A DNA stretch of 64,000 bases from Eutreptiella sp. 'Long Island Sound 2002'. Taxonomy: Eukaryota > Euglenozoa > Euglenophyceae > Eutreptiales > Eutreptiaceae. Below are positions 11,401 through 23,005 of the stretch, piece after piece. Numbering within the stretch: position 1 is the stretch's first letter; each line of letters begins with the position of its first letter. Below the pieces are notes generated by a model. The model saw nothing but the letters and a program-made list of their open reading frames with translations, searched no databases and was not told the DNA's origin. Position numbers and translations under genes: made by a program. The DNA lies in NCBI GenBank assembly GCA_964036045.1, contig OZ038391.1, positions 39,102,232-39,166,231 of the forward strand, in the 5' to 3' direction.

Positions 11401-13399
11401 CGTTCATTTTGTTGATCTGCTCCTTTGTTCGTTCTTCGTTAGTCGGTGCCTTTGTTCGCGTATTTGGTCGTCCCTTCGTTTCCCTCATGGCACAAGCCTT
11501 CTGTTGCCCACTTCGTGCCCTCCTTCCTGCTCCTTTTTTTTCCAGGTCTCGGAGGCGCCAGTCCGAGGAAAGCTAAATGCCAGCAAACTGAGCCGAGGGC
11601 ACAAGAGTTCAAATCTCTTGCAGCACCTCCCTAATGGCCCACAAGCCAAGCCCTCGCCGCTGCCTTCCCAAAAGGACTGTCGTCACTGTGCTGGAGCGCC
11701 CGCACATATCGTGGCCCAGTGCAGGTACCACCAGCAGCCAGGAGATGCCGAGCAGGTGTGGCTACGACTGGCCGTACGCATTTGTGTGTGTGCACGTTTG
11801 TGCTCAATTTTGGTCATCAGAGGGCCGAAAGGCCCAATCAATTTGCCAGATATTGTGAGATCAACCCGACCGTGAGAAAGCACCTTCGGAATTTGGTGGG
11901 TCTTTTGGTTTTGATATACCATTGTTTGTTTGTTGGCGCGGGACCTTTTTTTTTTTTGCCCTCTCTGTCCGAGATCTCCCCGCCGGGCCTGAGTTCCTGT
12001 TTAAGTTCAGAGGAGAGAAAGGGGGGGAAGGAGATAAAAACCCCAACCCGCCCACTTTTTTTTTTTTTGATGTCAAGGACAAGAATTTTTTTTATTTTTC
12101 AGTTTTTAGGCGAAAATTCTTTTCGTTTCCCAGGTCTCTGGGGCCTGCCTGACCCGTGTGGGATCGGCGCTCTTGCGTGGGTGGCCACATTATCAACAAA
12201 ATCAATTCTGAAATTTTCGATCATTGGGCTGTTGAGACCGAAAACTACTCCACCCAGGCAGGGACAGCCACCAGTGAAGTGCCCTCTCTCTCTCTCTCTA
12301 CGGCCTCCATTCCGTGTTGTACTTCCCAGGACGGACTGAAACAGAAGAAGGAGGGCTGCAATGCAGGGGTGGAAGCAGCAATGTACTGATGTGTATATCT
12401 GAGGGGGGGGACGGGGCAAGGGGGTCCTGTATGACAGCCTGCCTCACGTGTTGCAGCCCCACCTCCTGTATTATGCCAGCCCCCTTCCTGTGGTGCAGCT
12501 GCCTGCACTGCAGCCCCAGGCCTGCACCTCAGCGCCCCGTATATTCCAGGGCTGCATTCAGCGACCACCTTGCCTTGCTGAAGGCAGGGGGGGGGGGTTA
12601 GGGCCCAAATCGAGATGGCATGATGGCGGATTGAATGAAACGACAAAAACTGGACATGCAAATGGGAGGAAGGCAATGCATCCTGAAAAGGTTGCATCTT
12701 CAGATTGTAACAAGGGGATGAACCATGAAATCAAGACAGTCCCAAATCAAGACAGTCCCCCTTCATTTGCCGTCACCGCCGGTGTTGGCGCCTTGCGGAC
12801 TCAACTGCAGCGGTGCCGCTCAGCTCTGATGAGAAACACCCAGGCCATCTTGGGTGCACACATTGCCACAGGTGCGCCGGATGCGCACAAAAACCAGTCC
12901 CCTCCCAACTGGATCGGTTCATACATGTGGTGTTACGGACTTCTTTTTTGGAGGGAAGCTCCAGCCTGCTGGCTGTTGATGCTGAGCGGTACAGCACATG
13001 GGCTGGATCAAGCTGTAGCACTTTTCTTCTTGTACTGACGGAGGAATGTGACAAATATTATGGTGCGTATCAGATGGTTGGTGGAGTCTCGGCTTGTGGG
13101 TAACCACTTGAACGTGCAACTCCAACCGCCTCATCCCCGCTGGCGATGTGCACCGTGCAAAGCGCAATAGAAGTGAAGGCATTGGGTTTGGTTTGGGGTC
13201 ACACCCCTTTACCTTTACCACTTTCGGTCTAGCCTGGCTGGCCCAGCTGACAAGGAAAGTCCATCCGATGCCACGTAATACGTGGTGGTTTTCAAATGGG
13301 CGCCCGAATTCTTTGTTGATGCAGTTGCAGCTCATTAACTCACGTCCTCAGCTGCACATGCCCCGTGTTTCAGTCGTTTTCCCTTGCTGAGATGGACGC
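5437..13399. other. Gene-poor stretch, no convincing coding region
   Basis: Only short ORFs occur on both strands and none carries a motif I recognise. One open segment at 5487-5744 on the plus strand reads somewhat like protein (RLREILLDGHRNG, then GKTIDYDLYRRP) but has no supporting context. Small features are poly-G runs near 5902, 11326 and 12590, a 17-base direct duplication (tggtgctttcatccagg) around 7172-7207, an AAGGTAC triplet repeat near 6803-6822, and CT repeats near 12285. I saw no RNA genes. Confidence 0.5.
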
Positions 13400-15952
13400 A
13401 TGGAATCAATAAAGAGCCGTTTGACTGGGTCACACTCTACACACAGCCGACACACAGGGGCAGAGATCCAAACAGCGTCCAGGGGTTGTAGGAGCCTGCG
13501 GGCTGCGGTGGATGCGTCCAAATCCCACGGGGAACGCAACTTGGAGGTGAGCTTGAGGTCTTTAAGTCGCATAGCTCGGTATGGGAGTGGGCGGTTTGCC
13601 TGATAATGCTATTAACGCCGTCCGACAGACAAACAGGTCTCGTTTTTTTGTTCGGGGGTCTGCTGCATAGCACTCCAGCATCTTTCTAGATACACTTCCT
13701 GACTGATTCTCGATTGGCAGGTGGTTGCGCCAGAACAACCCGAGGAGCATCAGTCATCATTTGCAGCAAGCAGCCAATCGCCACGTGACGGAGGAGTCGC
13801 CCTGGAATCTTCTGTCAGCAGTATGGGATCGGGCCTCGGGGGCTCCTTCACCTCTGGACAAGGATCCGCGCAGCAATTGGTTGGCTCAAACGCACGCTAT
13901 CCACCTTTCCCCGCCCTCCAGCAACAGGTGATGCCCAATGCGCATGGACACGTAATATTACCGCAACAGCACATGAACCCTGTTGCTGGGTACCCCAACC
14001 AAGGAACACCCAGAACAGAGAGTTTTGGATACCCCAGCCAAACCGGCACCCCAAGAGACAGTTTCAGCCCCCGAGTCCATCAGGATCCCCCGGCCAATCA
14101 ACAAGCCCCTGTACTGCCCCATTCCGCTTCTGGATCCCATTTGCCTTATTCAGACTCAAATCCTCAGCTTCACCCAATGCCACAACCCTCATTTGATCCG
14201 AATGTCCCGCCTCCCTATTTAACTCAGTCAGCGTCAGGACACCAGCTGGGGTATCCGCTTGCTCAACCTGGCCACCACCAGCCCTCACCTGCAAGGCAAC
14301 AGCCTCCTTATGCTGGCCACCAGCTGCCGCACAATGCCTCTGGCCACCAGCTGCCGCACAACGCCTCTGGCCACCAGCTGCCGCACAACGCCTCTGGCCA
14401 CCAGCTGCCGCACAACGCCTCTGGCCACCAGCTGCCGCACAACGCCTCTGGCCACCAGCTGCCGCACAACGCCTCTGGCCACCAGCTGCCATGCTCCGCT
14501 TCCGGCCACCAATTACCACATTCTGCTTCTGGTCATCAACTGCCACATTCGGCCTCGGGTAGTCAGTTGACATATCCGTCTGGGCAGACAATGCATTCGG
14601 CCTGTGGACAACAGCTGAATTCAAACTGCCCTTACTGTGCTTCCCAAGTACACGGCGCACTGGGCCATCCGCTTCAGTCCTCTGGTTCTACACAACAACT
14701 TCAACCGTGCCCCGGGCCCAGCCCGAGCTCAGTCCTGTATGATCACCCGGCACAACTCCCACATTCTGCCTCTGGTCACCAACTGCCACATTCTGCCTCA
14801 GGGTACCAACATACAGTCGCACAAAGCTGTGGTGCTCCTTGTGCAAATTGTCCCTCTGCTCAAATTCAGCCACTCCCATCTCCATCCTGTGCGCAGTGCG
14901 CCGGTCAGCAGCATTCCCCTCGTGGTCACCCCATGGCTCACCCTTCTTATGGCCATGCTGGCCACCAACTTGCACCCTCCAATTCTGGCCATCACTTGCC
15001 ACATGCTGCGTCTGGACACCAGCTCCCGCACTCTGCCTCTGGCCAGCAACTTCCGCACCCTCCTTCCAATCACCAACTCCCTCACACCGCCTCTGGCCAT
15101 CAACTTCCACTTTCCGCCTCCGGCCACCAACTCCAGCGCAACACCTCTGGCCACCATCTTCCGCACTCGGCATCCGGACACCAACTGCCCCGCGCTATTT
15201 CTGGTCACCATCTCCCCTATTCTGCCTCAGGACACCAACTGCCACACACCGCCTCTGGGCATCACATCCTGCCACACAACACGTCCAACCACCAACTTCC
15301 CCCCACCACCCCTGGCCAACAACTTCCTTACTCTGCCTCTGGGCACCACCTGCCACACAACACCTCCAATCACCACCTGCCGCATAACGCCTCTAATCAC
15401 CAGCTGCCGCATAACGCCTCTAATCACCAGCTGCCACAGAACGCATCCGGCCACCAGCTGGTTCACTGTACATCAGGCCACCACCTGCCACACAACACTT
15501 CCAACCACCACCTGCCGCACAATGCCTCCAACCACCAACTGCCACACACCGCCTCTGGACACCAGCTGACACACTCTGCATCTGGACATCACTTGCCACA
15601 CAACGCCTCCAATCACCAGCTACCACACAGTGCCTCTGGACACCACCTTCCACACAACGCCTCTGGACACCACCTTCCACACAACGCCTCTGGACACCAC
15701 CTTCCACACAACGCCTCTGGACACCACCTTCCACACAACGCCTCTGGACACCACCTCCCACATGGTGGATCTCCCCAAGCTACAGAACCGCTTGGGCATG
15801 CAGCTGAGGCAGGTGCTGAGTCAGATCTTCCTCGCCATTTGACAAGATCGGACTCACAGCAAGCACCCGATGAATATTTCCCGTCGTTCTCAGAACGCAA
15901 CAGGAAGCCCCGCGCTTCGGTTCCTATGGTGCAAGAGGAAGTTGTCGGGTGA
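13400..15952 (+). CDS. Two-exon gene for a His/Gln/Pro-rich protein with 9-residue tandem repeats
   Basis: The model is exon 1 at 13400-13546 (ATG, 49 codons), an intron at 13547-13720 and exon 2 at 13721-15952, about 792 residues. The donor is GAG|GTGAGC and the acceptor TTGGCAG|GTGG, with a CTGAC branch-like motif about 25 bases before the acceptor; both exons are phase 0. The start could lie in a further upstream exon. Residues ~50-200 are rich in Gln, Pro, Ser and Tyr. A long array of degenerate copies of HQLPHNASG follows (variants HQLPHSASG, HHLPHNASN), with two nearly perfect DNA blocks. The last ~60 residues are ordinary sequence ending in QEEVVG. No enzyme domain, signal peptide or membrane segment is evident. 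The composition suggests a disordered, possibly phase-separating or metal-binding protein, which is inference. Expression is unproven. Confidence 0.55.
14315..14476 (+). repeat. Six 27-bp tandem repeats encoding HQLPHNASG
   Basis: Six head-to-tail 27-base units; the first differs at one base (AAT versus AAC). The near identity implies recent amplification by slippage or unequal exchange inside the coding region. The array remains open in other frames, which explains long antisense ORFs here. Confidence 0.9.
15638..15745 (+). repeat. Four 27-bp tandem repeats encoding GHHLPHNAS
   Basis: Four identical 27-base units plus a fifth degenerate copy, encoding a His-His variant of the same 9-residue repeat. 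This block expanded independently of the first one. Confidence 0.9.
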
Positions 15953-18900
15953 TGATCTTGTGACGTACGGTGCTTGGTTTCATCAATCAGGAAGAATAGA
16001 ATCCCTGATGTCTGATGTGATTGAACGTTCACGCGTTTTGAGTTTTTAGGTCAAAAAGCCTACTCTGGGCAGAATTTGGCCGTCGAAGCAGCACCAATAG
16101 GTGTTATTTTCAGAGCTGTCTACAGCTGGTTGGCCATCGCATCATCTTGTCGGTTTCCTGATGCGTTTCGCCTCACTTTCCCTAACCCCACTTACGAGAT
16201 TATGGACTGTGCGAACGTCAGACTGCTGCATTTGGCCCGCATAACCGACAGTTTACAGCAGGACACCTCCATCAACCCACCTGCATCAGATTGCTACCGC
16301 CCACTCGCAATTGGCTGCTGTCAGTCTGCGGCTGTTTTTTGTACGGCACTTGATAGCTTACTGACGGCAATTTGCGGGAAGCAACCCCAGTTGAAAGTGG
16401 GGTGACGGCAGTTCGCGGTTGGCGGTTGCTTTTTTGAGGTTCAGGTGTGAGTTTTTAATTTTATTTACCTAAGGGCAGCTCTATCCTGCGTACTGGGCAG
16501 TGAGCTGTGTAGAGAAAGGTTGCAACTGTGGTGCGCTTCACATGTTGCAATGGCCATGCCGCTCCAATCTATTCTTCTCACCAACGCTCCCGGGCAAAAC
16601 TATCCCGCATTATCCAGATTACATGAACCAGCGTGCCCAGCCGTTGGGGGCTGATACTCGGCATCGCCACGACTGACGTCGGATGGTGCGCAACCGACTT
16701 TTGACCTTCTTACCCAATGTATCCGACAGCCACGCCGTGCACCCGGCAAGGTGCTGCCCGAAAATCTAGGTAGCTGTAGATAGTCGCGTACAAAGAAATA
16801 CAGTTCCGCCAGGTGCTGTAATTGGATAAGGCGTGGCTCCGCCACAAGGGCGTAATTCCTAGTCCCCTGTCGCTTCAACGGACATTGCCGCGACGCACGC
16901 CCTGGCCCTTTTCCGCGAGCCGGTCTGCTCCCTCGTAACCTACTGCTCCCCTCAGGATTCCCACCAGTATTGTCTGTCTGTCGCGCGAGCCTGCCCCCAA
17001 AAGCATGCATCACTCCCCCCAACTCTCCCGGGTTCACACTTTCTCGCGTCTCCCCAGAACGTGGGCCTCGAAGATACGTGGCGAACCCTCGGCGTGGCAC
17101 CCGTTCGCCACCCTACTGCGGTGTTTTGAGCTGCGCCATCTGTGTACCAAGTCCTCCATGACTCCTAATTGCGTGTCTGGGATTGGCGTATGTCGCCGCC
17201 AGGTGATCTGGAGGCGCAGTGCAAACGACACGTTCTGGTCTGTTGACACAGTTATGCAGCGCACGCCGCGTATGGATTTCTTTGAAGCTGGTGAGAAGAG
17301 AGAAAGCCTTTGGAGCCTTCAGAGCTTCTTCATAGTACTGCTGGCTGGCTGTCAGTGCTCAGCAAGATGCCATTGCGGATGATGCTTGGCAGGGTTGCGC
17401 GCTGATGCGATGCAGTTCTGTAGGTTTGCTGCATTTGCTTTCAACACTGTGTTGTGATGTCCCAGCATCTGACTGCTACTCACGTGCTTTGAGAAGTTGA
17501 GCCTATTTTCGGCCAAACTTTGCAGCTGTCATTCATTCATTTATGCATCCATTTATTTATTCATTGGTTCTTTTTGGATAGCAAACACCATGAAGACATA
17601 TCTTCAAAGCCATGTATTTCTGAAATGCTCATTTGTGCAGTCAGATAATTCAACATTGGCGCAGCTCGGACTCACCGCATGTAGGATATGCGGAGCGGGT
17701 GCAGGATTCCTTGTGCGCAAACCCTGTTCTCTGGAATGTGGTTGAGGGTGCGTGCACGTCTTCAGCATGGGTCCACGGATGAACAATCCTGTGAGCACTC
17801 TGCGGACTCATTACCCATCCTATCATCGAGCGCCATGAAGTTCAAATTTTCATGGAACCGCATGTGACCTGGCTAGCCTCGGCCTTCATGGCCCCACTCA
17901 TTTCCCAACCGCAAAAGATTGGAAAGGAGCATGTATCAGCTTTTTGACTTTTCGATCAGGCAATCCATGGTTGGTTTGTGTATGCAACATACATAAATCT
18001 TTACAAATGCCATCTTGGTATCAAACAGGGGCAATGGATCACACTTGTTCTGCATGTGTGCCAGCGTGCACACAGCACGTACCAGTATCATCATCGCATC
18101 AGCACGTGTGTCTGTGTAGAAAAGAAGCCATTTCGCGCATGGGCCTGGATAAGAGGAGCATGGGATTTTGCACTGGGCTATGCAAGTTAAAGTTGGAGTT
18201 GAGATTTCCTGGCTGCACCGTGTTGCGCATACCCGAAAATTCACATCTTAGTGCACATGGGAGGTAGGAGGTTGCGGAGTTCAGGAGGAGCATATGTGAA
18301 AGCTGAATTTTTCCAATTTTGCCATTGTTCACTGCATTCCATTTCTCCCGGCCTGATTCTGGTATCTGGCGAGGATGTGTCCCTGCTTCAGTTTGGGGGC
18401 CCAGGCTGTGCAGCTGCAATTTTGGAAAAGAATGTTTTCAAAGAAGCACTGCTGCAAGAAATAGGATGGTGTGCAATTGTGCTGACACAGAACCTTGGGT
18501 CTTGGGTCTTATAAGTGAGATCTGATGCTGAGTTGGGTTGCTGCAACAATGCTTATAAGTGTGGTTAGCGAATCAGGCGGAGTGTCGGAGAGTGAGGTGC
18601 GTCGAGCCACCTTCTGGCAATCCTTGTTGAATTCGCAATCTTACCAGTACGCCACCTCACTGCACCAGAAGGTACGCCCTCTCACAAATAAGGAAGCAGT
18701 GGTATGTGCTTCTGGTGCTTTACACCCGATGAGACACGTATGGAATTGCTCACCATTTTGTTTCAAAGTTTCAGGACAGTAGCAAGAGCGAGGAATGAAA
18801 GGAGAGATCGTCTCAGTTACCACGCAAATGATGTTAATGATTTTATCCTTGGGTTACGCTTTCCAGGTCGATTTGCAGGTTTTGTTTTCTCGAGTGGTGT

Positions 18901-21480
18901 GCCATGGCACTGGTGAGGGGTAGGCGGATCCCGGAAAATGAGCACTGGTGGCATATTAAGAATGAATTCGTTTCACCTTTTTCTATTTCTGTCTCAATAT
19001 CTTTGGCCAGTGCTATGGCCAAGCTTCGTTGAATAACCGCCAATCGCCATCGGTCAACCGTCAACTGCTGTCAGTGACGGCTGAATGCTCTTGGTTCACA
19101 GCAGCGCGGTTGCTCATAAGATTCAGAGGGAGCCAGGACTGGAAGGAAGAATCCTTTCCCCCCACTGCAAATGGCCAAAGACCAATCAGTGAAGGAGGGT
19201 GCCACAAGGGCCCTCAAGTCTTCAAATGCTGGGCATTTGTGGGGATTTGCCCTTTCGGTCAGTTTCAGTCTGGGAGTCTTCTCGTTTTCTCCACTTTCCT
19301 CCCATTCATGACCAAATCACAGATGCCTTTAGAACCCGTGCCATGGTGCTGCAGACCTCCCAATATGTGGGGTCGGCATGCTCATCGTGCCTGGTTCAGA
19401 CAGGAGGGGCATTAGGACTAGGTGTTGTCGCTCCTGCCAGAGCTCCGTCATTTATGTCATGGGTTTAGCGGCATCAAAGGTAAGGCTGACCATTTCCACT
19501 AACCTCACCTTGTTGACGCTTTGTAAGAGTTATTATCCTGACCATTTTGTGCGAGCCTATGAACTCCTGTTGCTGACGATTTGCTGTTTGCCCCATGTGG
19601 TTCTGCATGCCACCGCTTGCCGCTGTCTGTTTTGTCTTGCGAGAGAACAGCTGTCTTTATCTTGCTCATTAGACCAGTAGGTTGCGTGTTTCTGTGCCTA
19701 CAGCTTGAATCATGGTGGGTGGTCGCCCCATCCCTTCCAACCAATGGACATCCGAATTGTGCCTGCTTTCCGTGGGCTCCGCAATTGCAGGGTGCTTCAA
19801 GAGGGCAATGTGGTGTCAGATGGCTCATATCTGTGGGACAGGGCACGCAAAGTACAATTGTGCTGGCAGAAAAGCTTGCACGCGCCTCGATTTGTGCTCC
19901 ATATCCCATATTCGTGCAACAGATTGCTCTCCATGGAGTGGCATTATGAAGATGGAGAAGTCAGGCTATGATGTAGTCCTGACGTGTCTTGCTGCTCTCC
20001 AGAAGCTTTCCGGAACCTCTGGCCCTCCTGACACTTTCTGAAGCTGTCCTTGTGTGTGTGTGTGCTCTCCTGCTGGCATCTGCAAAGGGATGACATTGTG
20101 ACTCAAATGAAGTCTGGTGTCTTTGCCTGTCCAAGGCACGTTCCATCAGGGTTCAGCCTTGTGAAGACAGTTTTCTGTGGATCATGCATGGTCAAAGAGC
20201 TGCAGGCTCATGGGTACATATACTGCCTTTCCTGTGTGGTGCATGTCACCTCCCCCGGACGTTCGAATGTTTTTCTCCGGGTCTTCTATTCTGGACATAT
20301 GTCATTTCATCGCTACACTTCATTGCTGTCACTTCGCTGGGTGGGATGTGGTGCATCCACACAGGGTCCAGACAGCAAATGTGGGTGTGTTGCATTGCCA
20401 AGTTATCAACCTTAATGTACTTTGCTCCAGTTTCACAGAGAACACTTTTCAATTCTGTGGTGATCACCACCATATTTCTGCCATTGGCTGCATTTAATGG
20501 GCTCAAACCCCAAGGGCTACATGATTTAGCATCATCAATAACTCACAAGCAAAGCACAGGATGTTTGACAAGAAAAGGACAGCACATTCCCACGTGCCGT
20601 ATTCACTATCCCCCGCCCCCCATGTAAGAGCATGCGCGTGTTCTTATTTTTTGCATGCTCTTATTTGGAAGACCCCCGTGCAGTGTTCCCAGCCCTCTCC
20701 GTTTTATATGCACCGTGGTGGTAACCCTGTTGTGCACTGTTTGTGCTGGTAGGTGCAGATATTGGGACCCTGGGACCCGTGGCAAATATCAGACTAAAAA
20801 TCAAAAATTCCTGGTACCCCCCCCCCTTTGTCCAGCCTCCCCCCCCCTTGAGCATCCCCCCTCCCGGTGGGGGAAGCGTCACTTGGCCCATGGACAATAA
20901 GAAATCAATATGCCAGCTCATCTTGGTCTGAGCCCAGCCCCCCCCCCAAAAAAAAAGAAAGAAATCAATAGGAAACCACAGGCGCCGAATGCTAGAACTC
21001 CAGTTACTGTTGTGTGGTTGTGTGGTGTCCGTCACCCCCGGGGGTGGGGGGAGCCGTCATTTGGTGACAGTCCCCCCCGGGGTGGGGGGGAACCGTCGTT
21101 GCTGGGGGATGGACATGGGGGGGGGGGGGGATGCTAGCAGGGGCTGGTAGTGCAGAAATTGGGACCCTAGCTGCCGGCTGCATGTTCTTATTTTGGACTA
21201 ACTAATAAGAACATGCATGCGTTCTTATTTTGACAGTGTGTTCTTATGCAGGAGCGGGGGTTTACCTGATTTACATTGTGTGTCCCAGCCATTTTCTTCC
21301 TAACCTGTTCAACACTATGTGCAGTGGATGCGGGAAATGTCTGCATGTTGCATAACAATATCTACCATCTAAAGTTTAGCGAGATACTTTAGTTTTGCCG
21401 CAAGGGTGGGGGTCAGTGAGAGTTTACATGTTGCCGTTCATGTTTTGATGACAGCTTTGTATTTGTTGGTGTACCCCCCC
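15953..21480. other. Gene-poor stretch with weak exon candidates
   Basis: No convincing gene. Two stretches read like protein and may be exons. Plus-strand 18560-18701 (SESEVRRATFWQSLL) is followed by a donor-like GTATGT at 18702 and an acceptor-like TTTCAG ending at 18776. Plus-strand 20100-20250 has paired cysteines (CGSCMVKEL, then YCLSC). Neither could be tied to a family. The region 16600-17160 is more GC-rich, without rRNA or tRNA features that I recognise. C- and G-runs crowd 20815-21135. Confidence 0.4.
20744..20815 (+). repeat. Dispersed module R (single copy)
   Basis: This matches the ~85-95-bp module found again at 22765-22915 and 24905-25110. Landmarks are GTGCAGAAATTGGGACCCTGGG, here with GATATT, then a GACAAGCATCAGACT-like segment and AATTCCTGGTA. 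A further partial copy lies near 21140-21172. Confidence 0.6.
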
Positions 21481-21860
21481 CCCCCCCTTTGTAATAGCTA
21501 CGCCCTTGTAATAGCTACAGTAGGCGTAGGGACCGTATTAATTTGGTACCTAATTTTAATTCGGTACAAATGTAGTGCAGCCGCATAACACATGGGTTTG
21601 GTGACAAATTTGCCAGCCACATAGGGTCATGGACACATTTGTTGTGAGTGTTTGCCCACTTGAACCCGGATAGGTCTGATTTGGGGGATATTTGTGTACT
21701 ATATCCCCCTTTCTTGCACCAGCTCACCATGCAATCTTCTCTTTTTCATGTATGTCGGTAGTTGTATGTGTCGTGCGCAAGCTACGCCCTTGTAATAGCT
21801 ACAGTAGGCGTAGGGACCGTATTAATTCCGTACTTTGGCGTAGCTATTACAAAGGGGGGG
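21481..21860. mobile_element. MITE-like element with 24-bp terminal inverted repeats
   Basis: The left end 21481-21504 is seven C followed by TTTGTAATAGCTACGCC. The right end 21837-21860 is its exact reverse complement. A second copy of the segment around GTAATAGCTACAGTAGGCG (near 21508 and 21792) lies inside, in direct orientation. The element is 380 bp without an ORF. The C-runs at both ends hide any target duplication. It fits a non-autonomous DNA transposon, but the superfamily is not recognisable. Confidence 0.6.
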
Positions 21861-21980
21861 CAGGGTAGTGCTGCCTACGGGATTTCAATTGCCTGCACTA
21901 TTTCCGTGCCACTCAAATAAGACCATCAGGTCTGGCGCAGCCATATTGTATGGCTGCATACTGTGGGGGTGTTGCTTGAT

Positions 21981-22010
21981 CCGTGCGTGCACCGTGCGCG
22001 CACTGTGCAT
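21981..22010 (+). repeat. CCGTGCGCGCAC alternating-purine/pyrimidine block
   Basis: First of five blocks of the form CCGTGCGYGCACCGTGCGCGCAC (others at 22957-22998, 24439-24469, 25167-25188 and a weak one at 25908-25936). This copy shares its flanks (GGGTGTTGC before, CAAGATCCA after) with the 24439 copy, so a longer unit is dispersed. Confidence 0.6.
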
Positions 22011-22359
22011 ACTGTTGGGTATTGTTTGTTACCAAGATCCAGAACGCATGATTTTTTCCCACAAAATTGGGTTCTTCATGGTTGTTGTGGATGCAGGACA
22101 GCTATTCAGCTGTTGGTTGACCATTGGTTGCCCCCTTTTTGAAAATTTCCTTTTCCAAATTTTCCTTTCTTTCGATTCAACAGTGCATTCTGTTGGCTGA
22201 GTGCTACGGTAAGAGGGGAGGGGTTCTTCGCCCTGAAGGGGGGGTGCGGGACAACGCCGTTGCACTCACAGGGTCTGAGAGAGAGTGGTGGAGACTGCAC
22301 TGAAAATAAACCCCTCTCTGTGTGTCTCGTCCCCTCCCGCTTGGGCACAACCCTTCACT

Positions 22360-22743
22360 ATGCGGGAGAAGGCTTTTATGCATCAGGCCAGGGCATATTC
22401 CCCTGTTTCTGTACAAAAAGATAAAGTTAAAATGCTTGCAACCCGACTTTTGGAACGCCAGGTCTTCATGGAGAATTTCAGAACAGCACGCCTCAATTTT
22501 TCGAAGAAATGCCACCCTGTATATCTTGATCTTCCTGAGGTTCCTGCTGTCATCAAAAAGATTCTGCGCTGCAACTGGGATCACCACAAACCCAAGGATC
22601 CAGAAAAAAGGGGGGGTTCAAAACTGTGCACTACAGCTCCAGAGATTGACCGTTTGTGGTTCAACAAAGAGCACAAGAAGGACCAGGAGGCTGCCAAAAG
22701 ACGACACACACTTACAGGTCTTTTTTCAACTACATTAGGCTAA
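22360..22743 (+). CDS. Hypothetical basic protein, 127 residues
   Basis: ATG at 22360, stop TAA at 22741-22743. The product is rich in Lys and Arg with His/Cys clusters (RLLERQVFMENFRTARLNF, then KKILRCNWDHHKPKDPEKR). I recognise no family. It sits between two modules of the dispersed repeat family and could be a remnant of that family's coding part or a chance ORF. Upstream codons in this frame run back to 22285 without an ATG. Confidence 0.25.
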   Translation: MREKAFMHQARAYSPVSVQKDKVKMLATRLLERQVFMENFRTARLNFSKKCHPVYLDLPEVPAVIKKILRCNWDHHKPKDPEKRGGSKLCTTAPEIDRLWFNKEHKKDQEAAKRRHTLTGLFSTTLG

Positions 22744-22764
22744 AAATTAGAAGTTTCTGACATG

Positions 22765-23005
22765 CTAGCGAGAGCTGCAAGGTGCAGAAATTGGGGGCCT
22801 GGGACCTGTGACAAGCATCAGACTGAAAATCATGAAAATCAGAAATTCCTGGTATGCCAGCAAGGGCTGCAGGGTGCAGAAATTGGGACCCTGGGTGTGG
22901 TTCTGCGGGGGCTGTTCAACGGGGTAGAAGCTGGGTGAATACTCCAAAAACATTGAACCGTGCATGCACTGTGCGCGCACCATGCGCGCATCGTGCGACA
23001 ACTCC
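22765..23005 (+). repeat. Dispersed module R, tandem pair plus GTGCGCGCAC block
   Basis: Two diverged ~90-bp copies (CTGCAAGGTGCAGAAATTGG, then CTGCAGGGTGCAGAAATTGG) are followed by a shared stretch (TTCAACGGGGTA, AAAAACATTGAACCG) and the GTGCGCGCAC block at 22957-22998. The same order recurs at 24905-25195, so this is one family. Confidence 0.65.

Noticed and set aside
14315-15745. CRISPR-like regular repeats
   Set aside because: Repeats are contiguous coding units without spacers, in a eukaryotic context.
14064-15761. Antisense ORFs over the 27-bp repeats (GGQRRCAAA repeats)
   Set aside because: The repeat unit length is a multiple of three, so stop-free antisense frames arise automatically.
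16600-17100. Minus-strand 166-residue ORF in a locally GC-rich region, considered as rRNA or protein
   Set aside because: No recognisable rRNA core sequence or protein motif; GC content explains the open frame.
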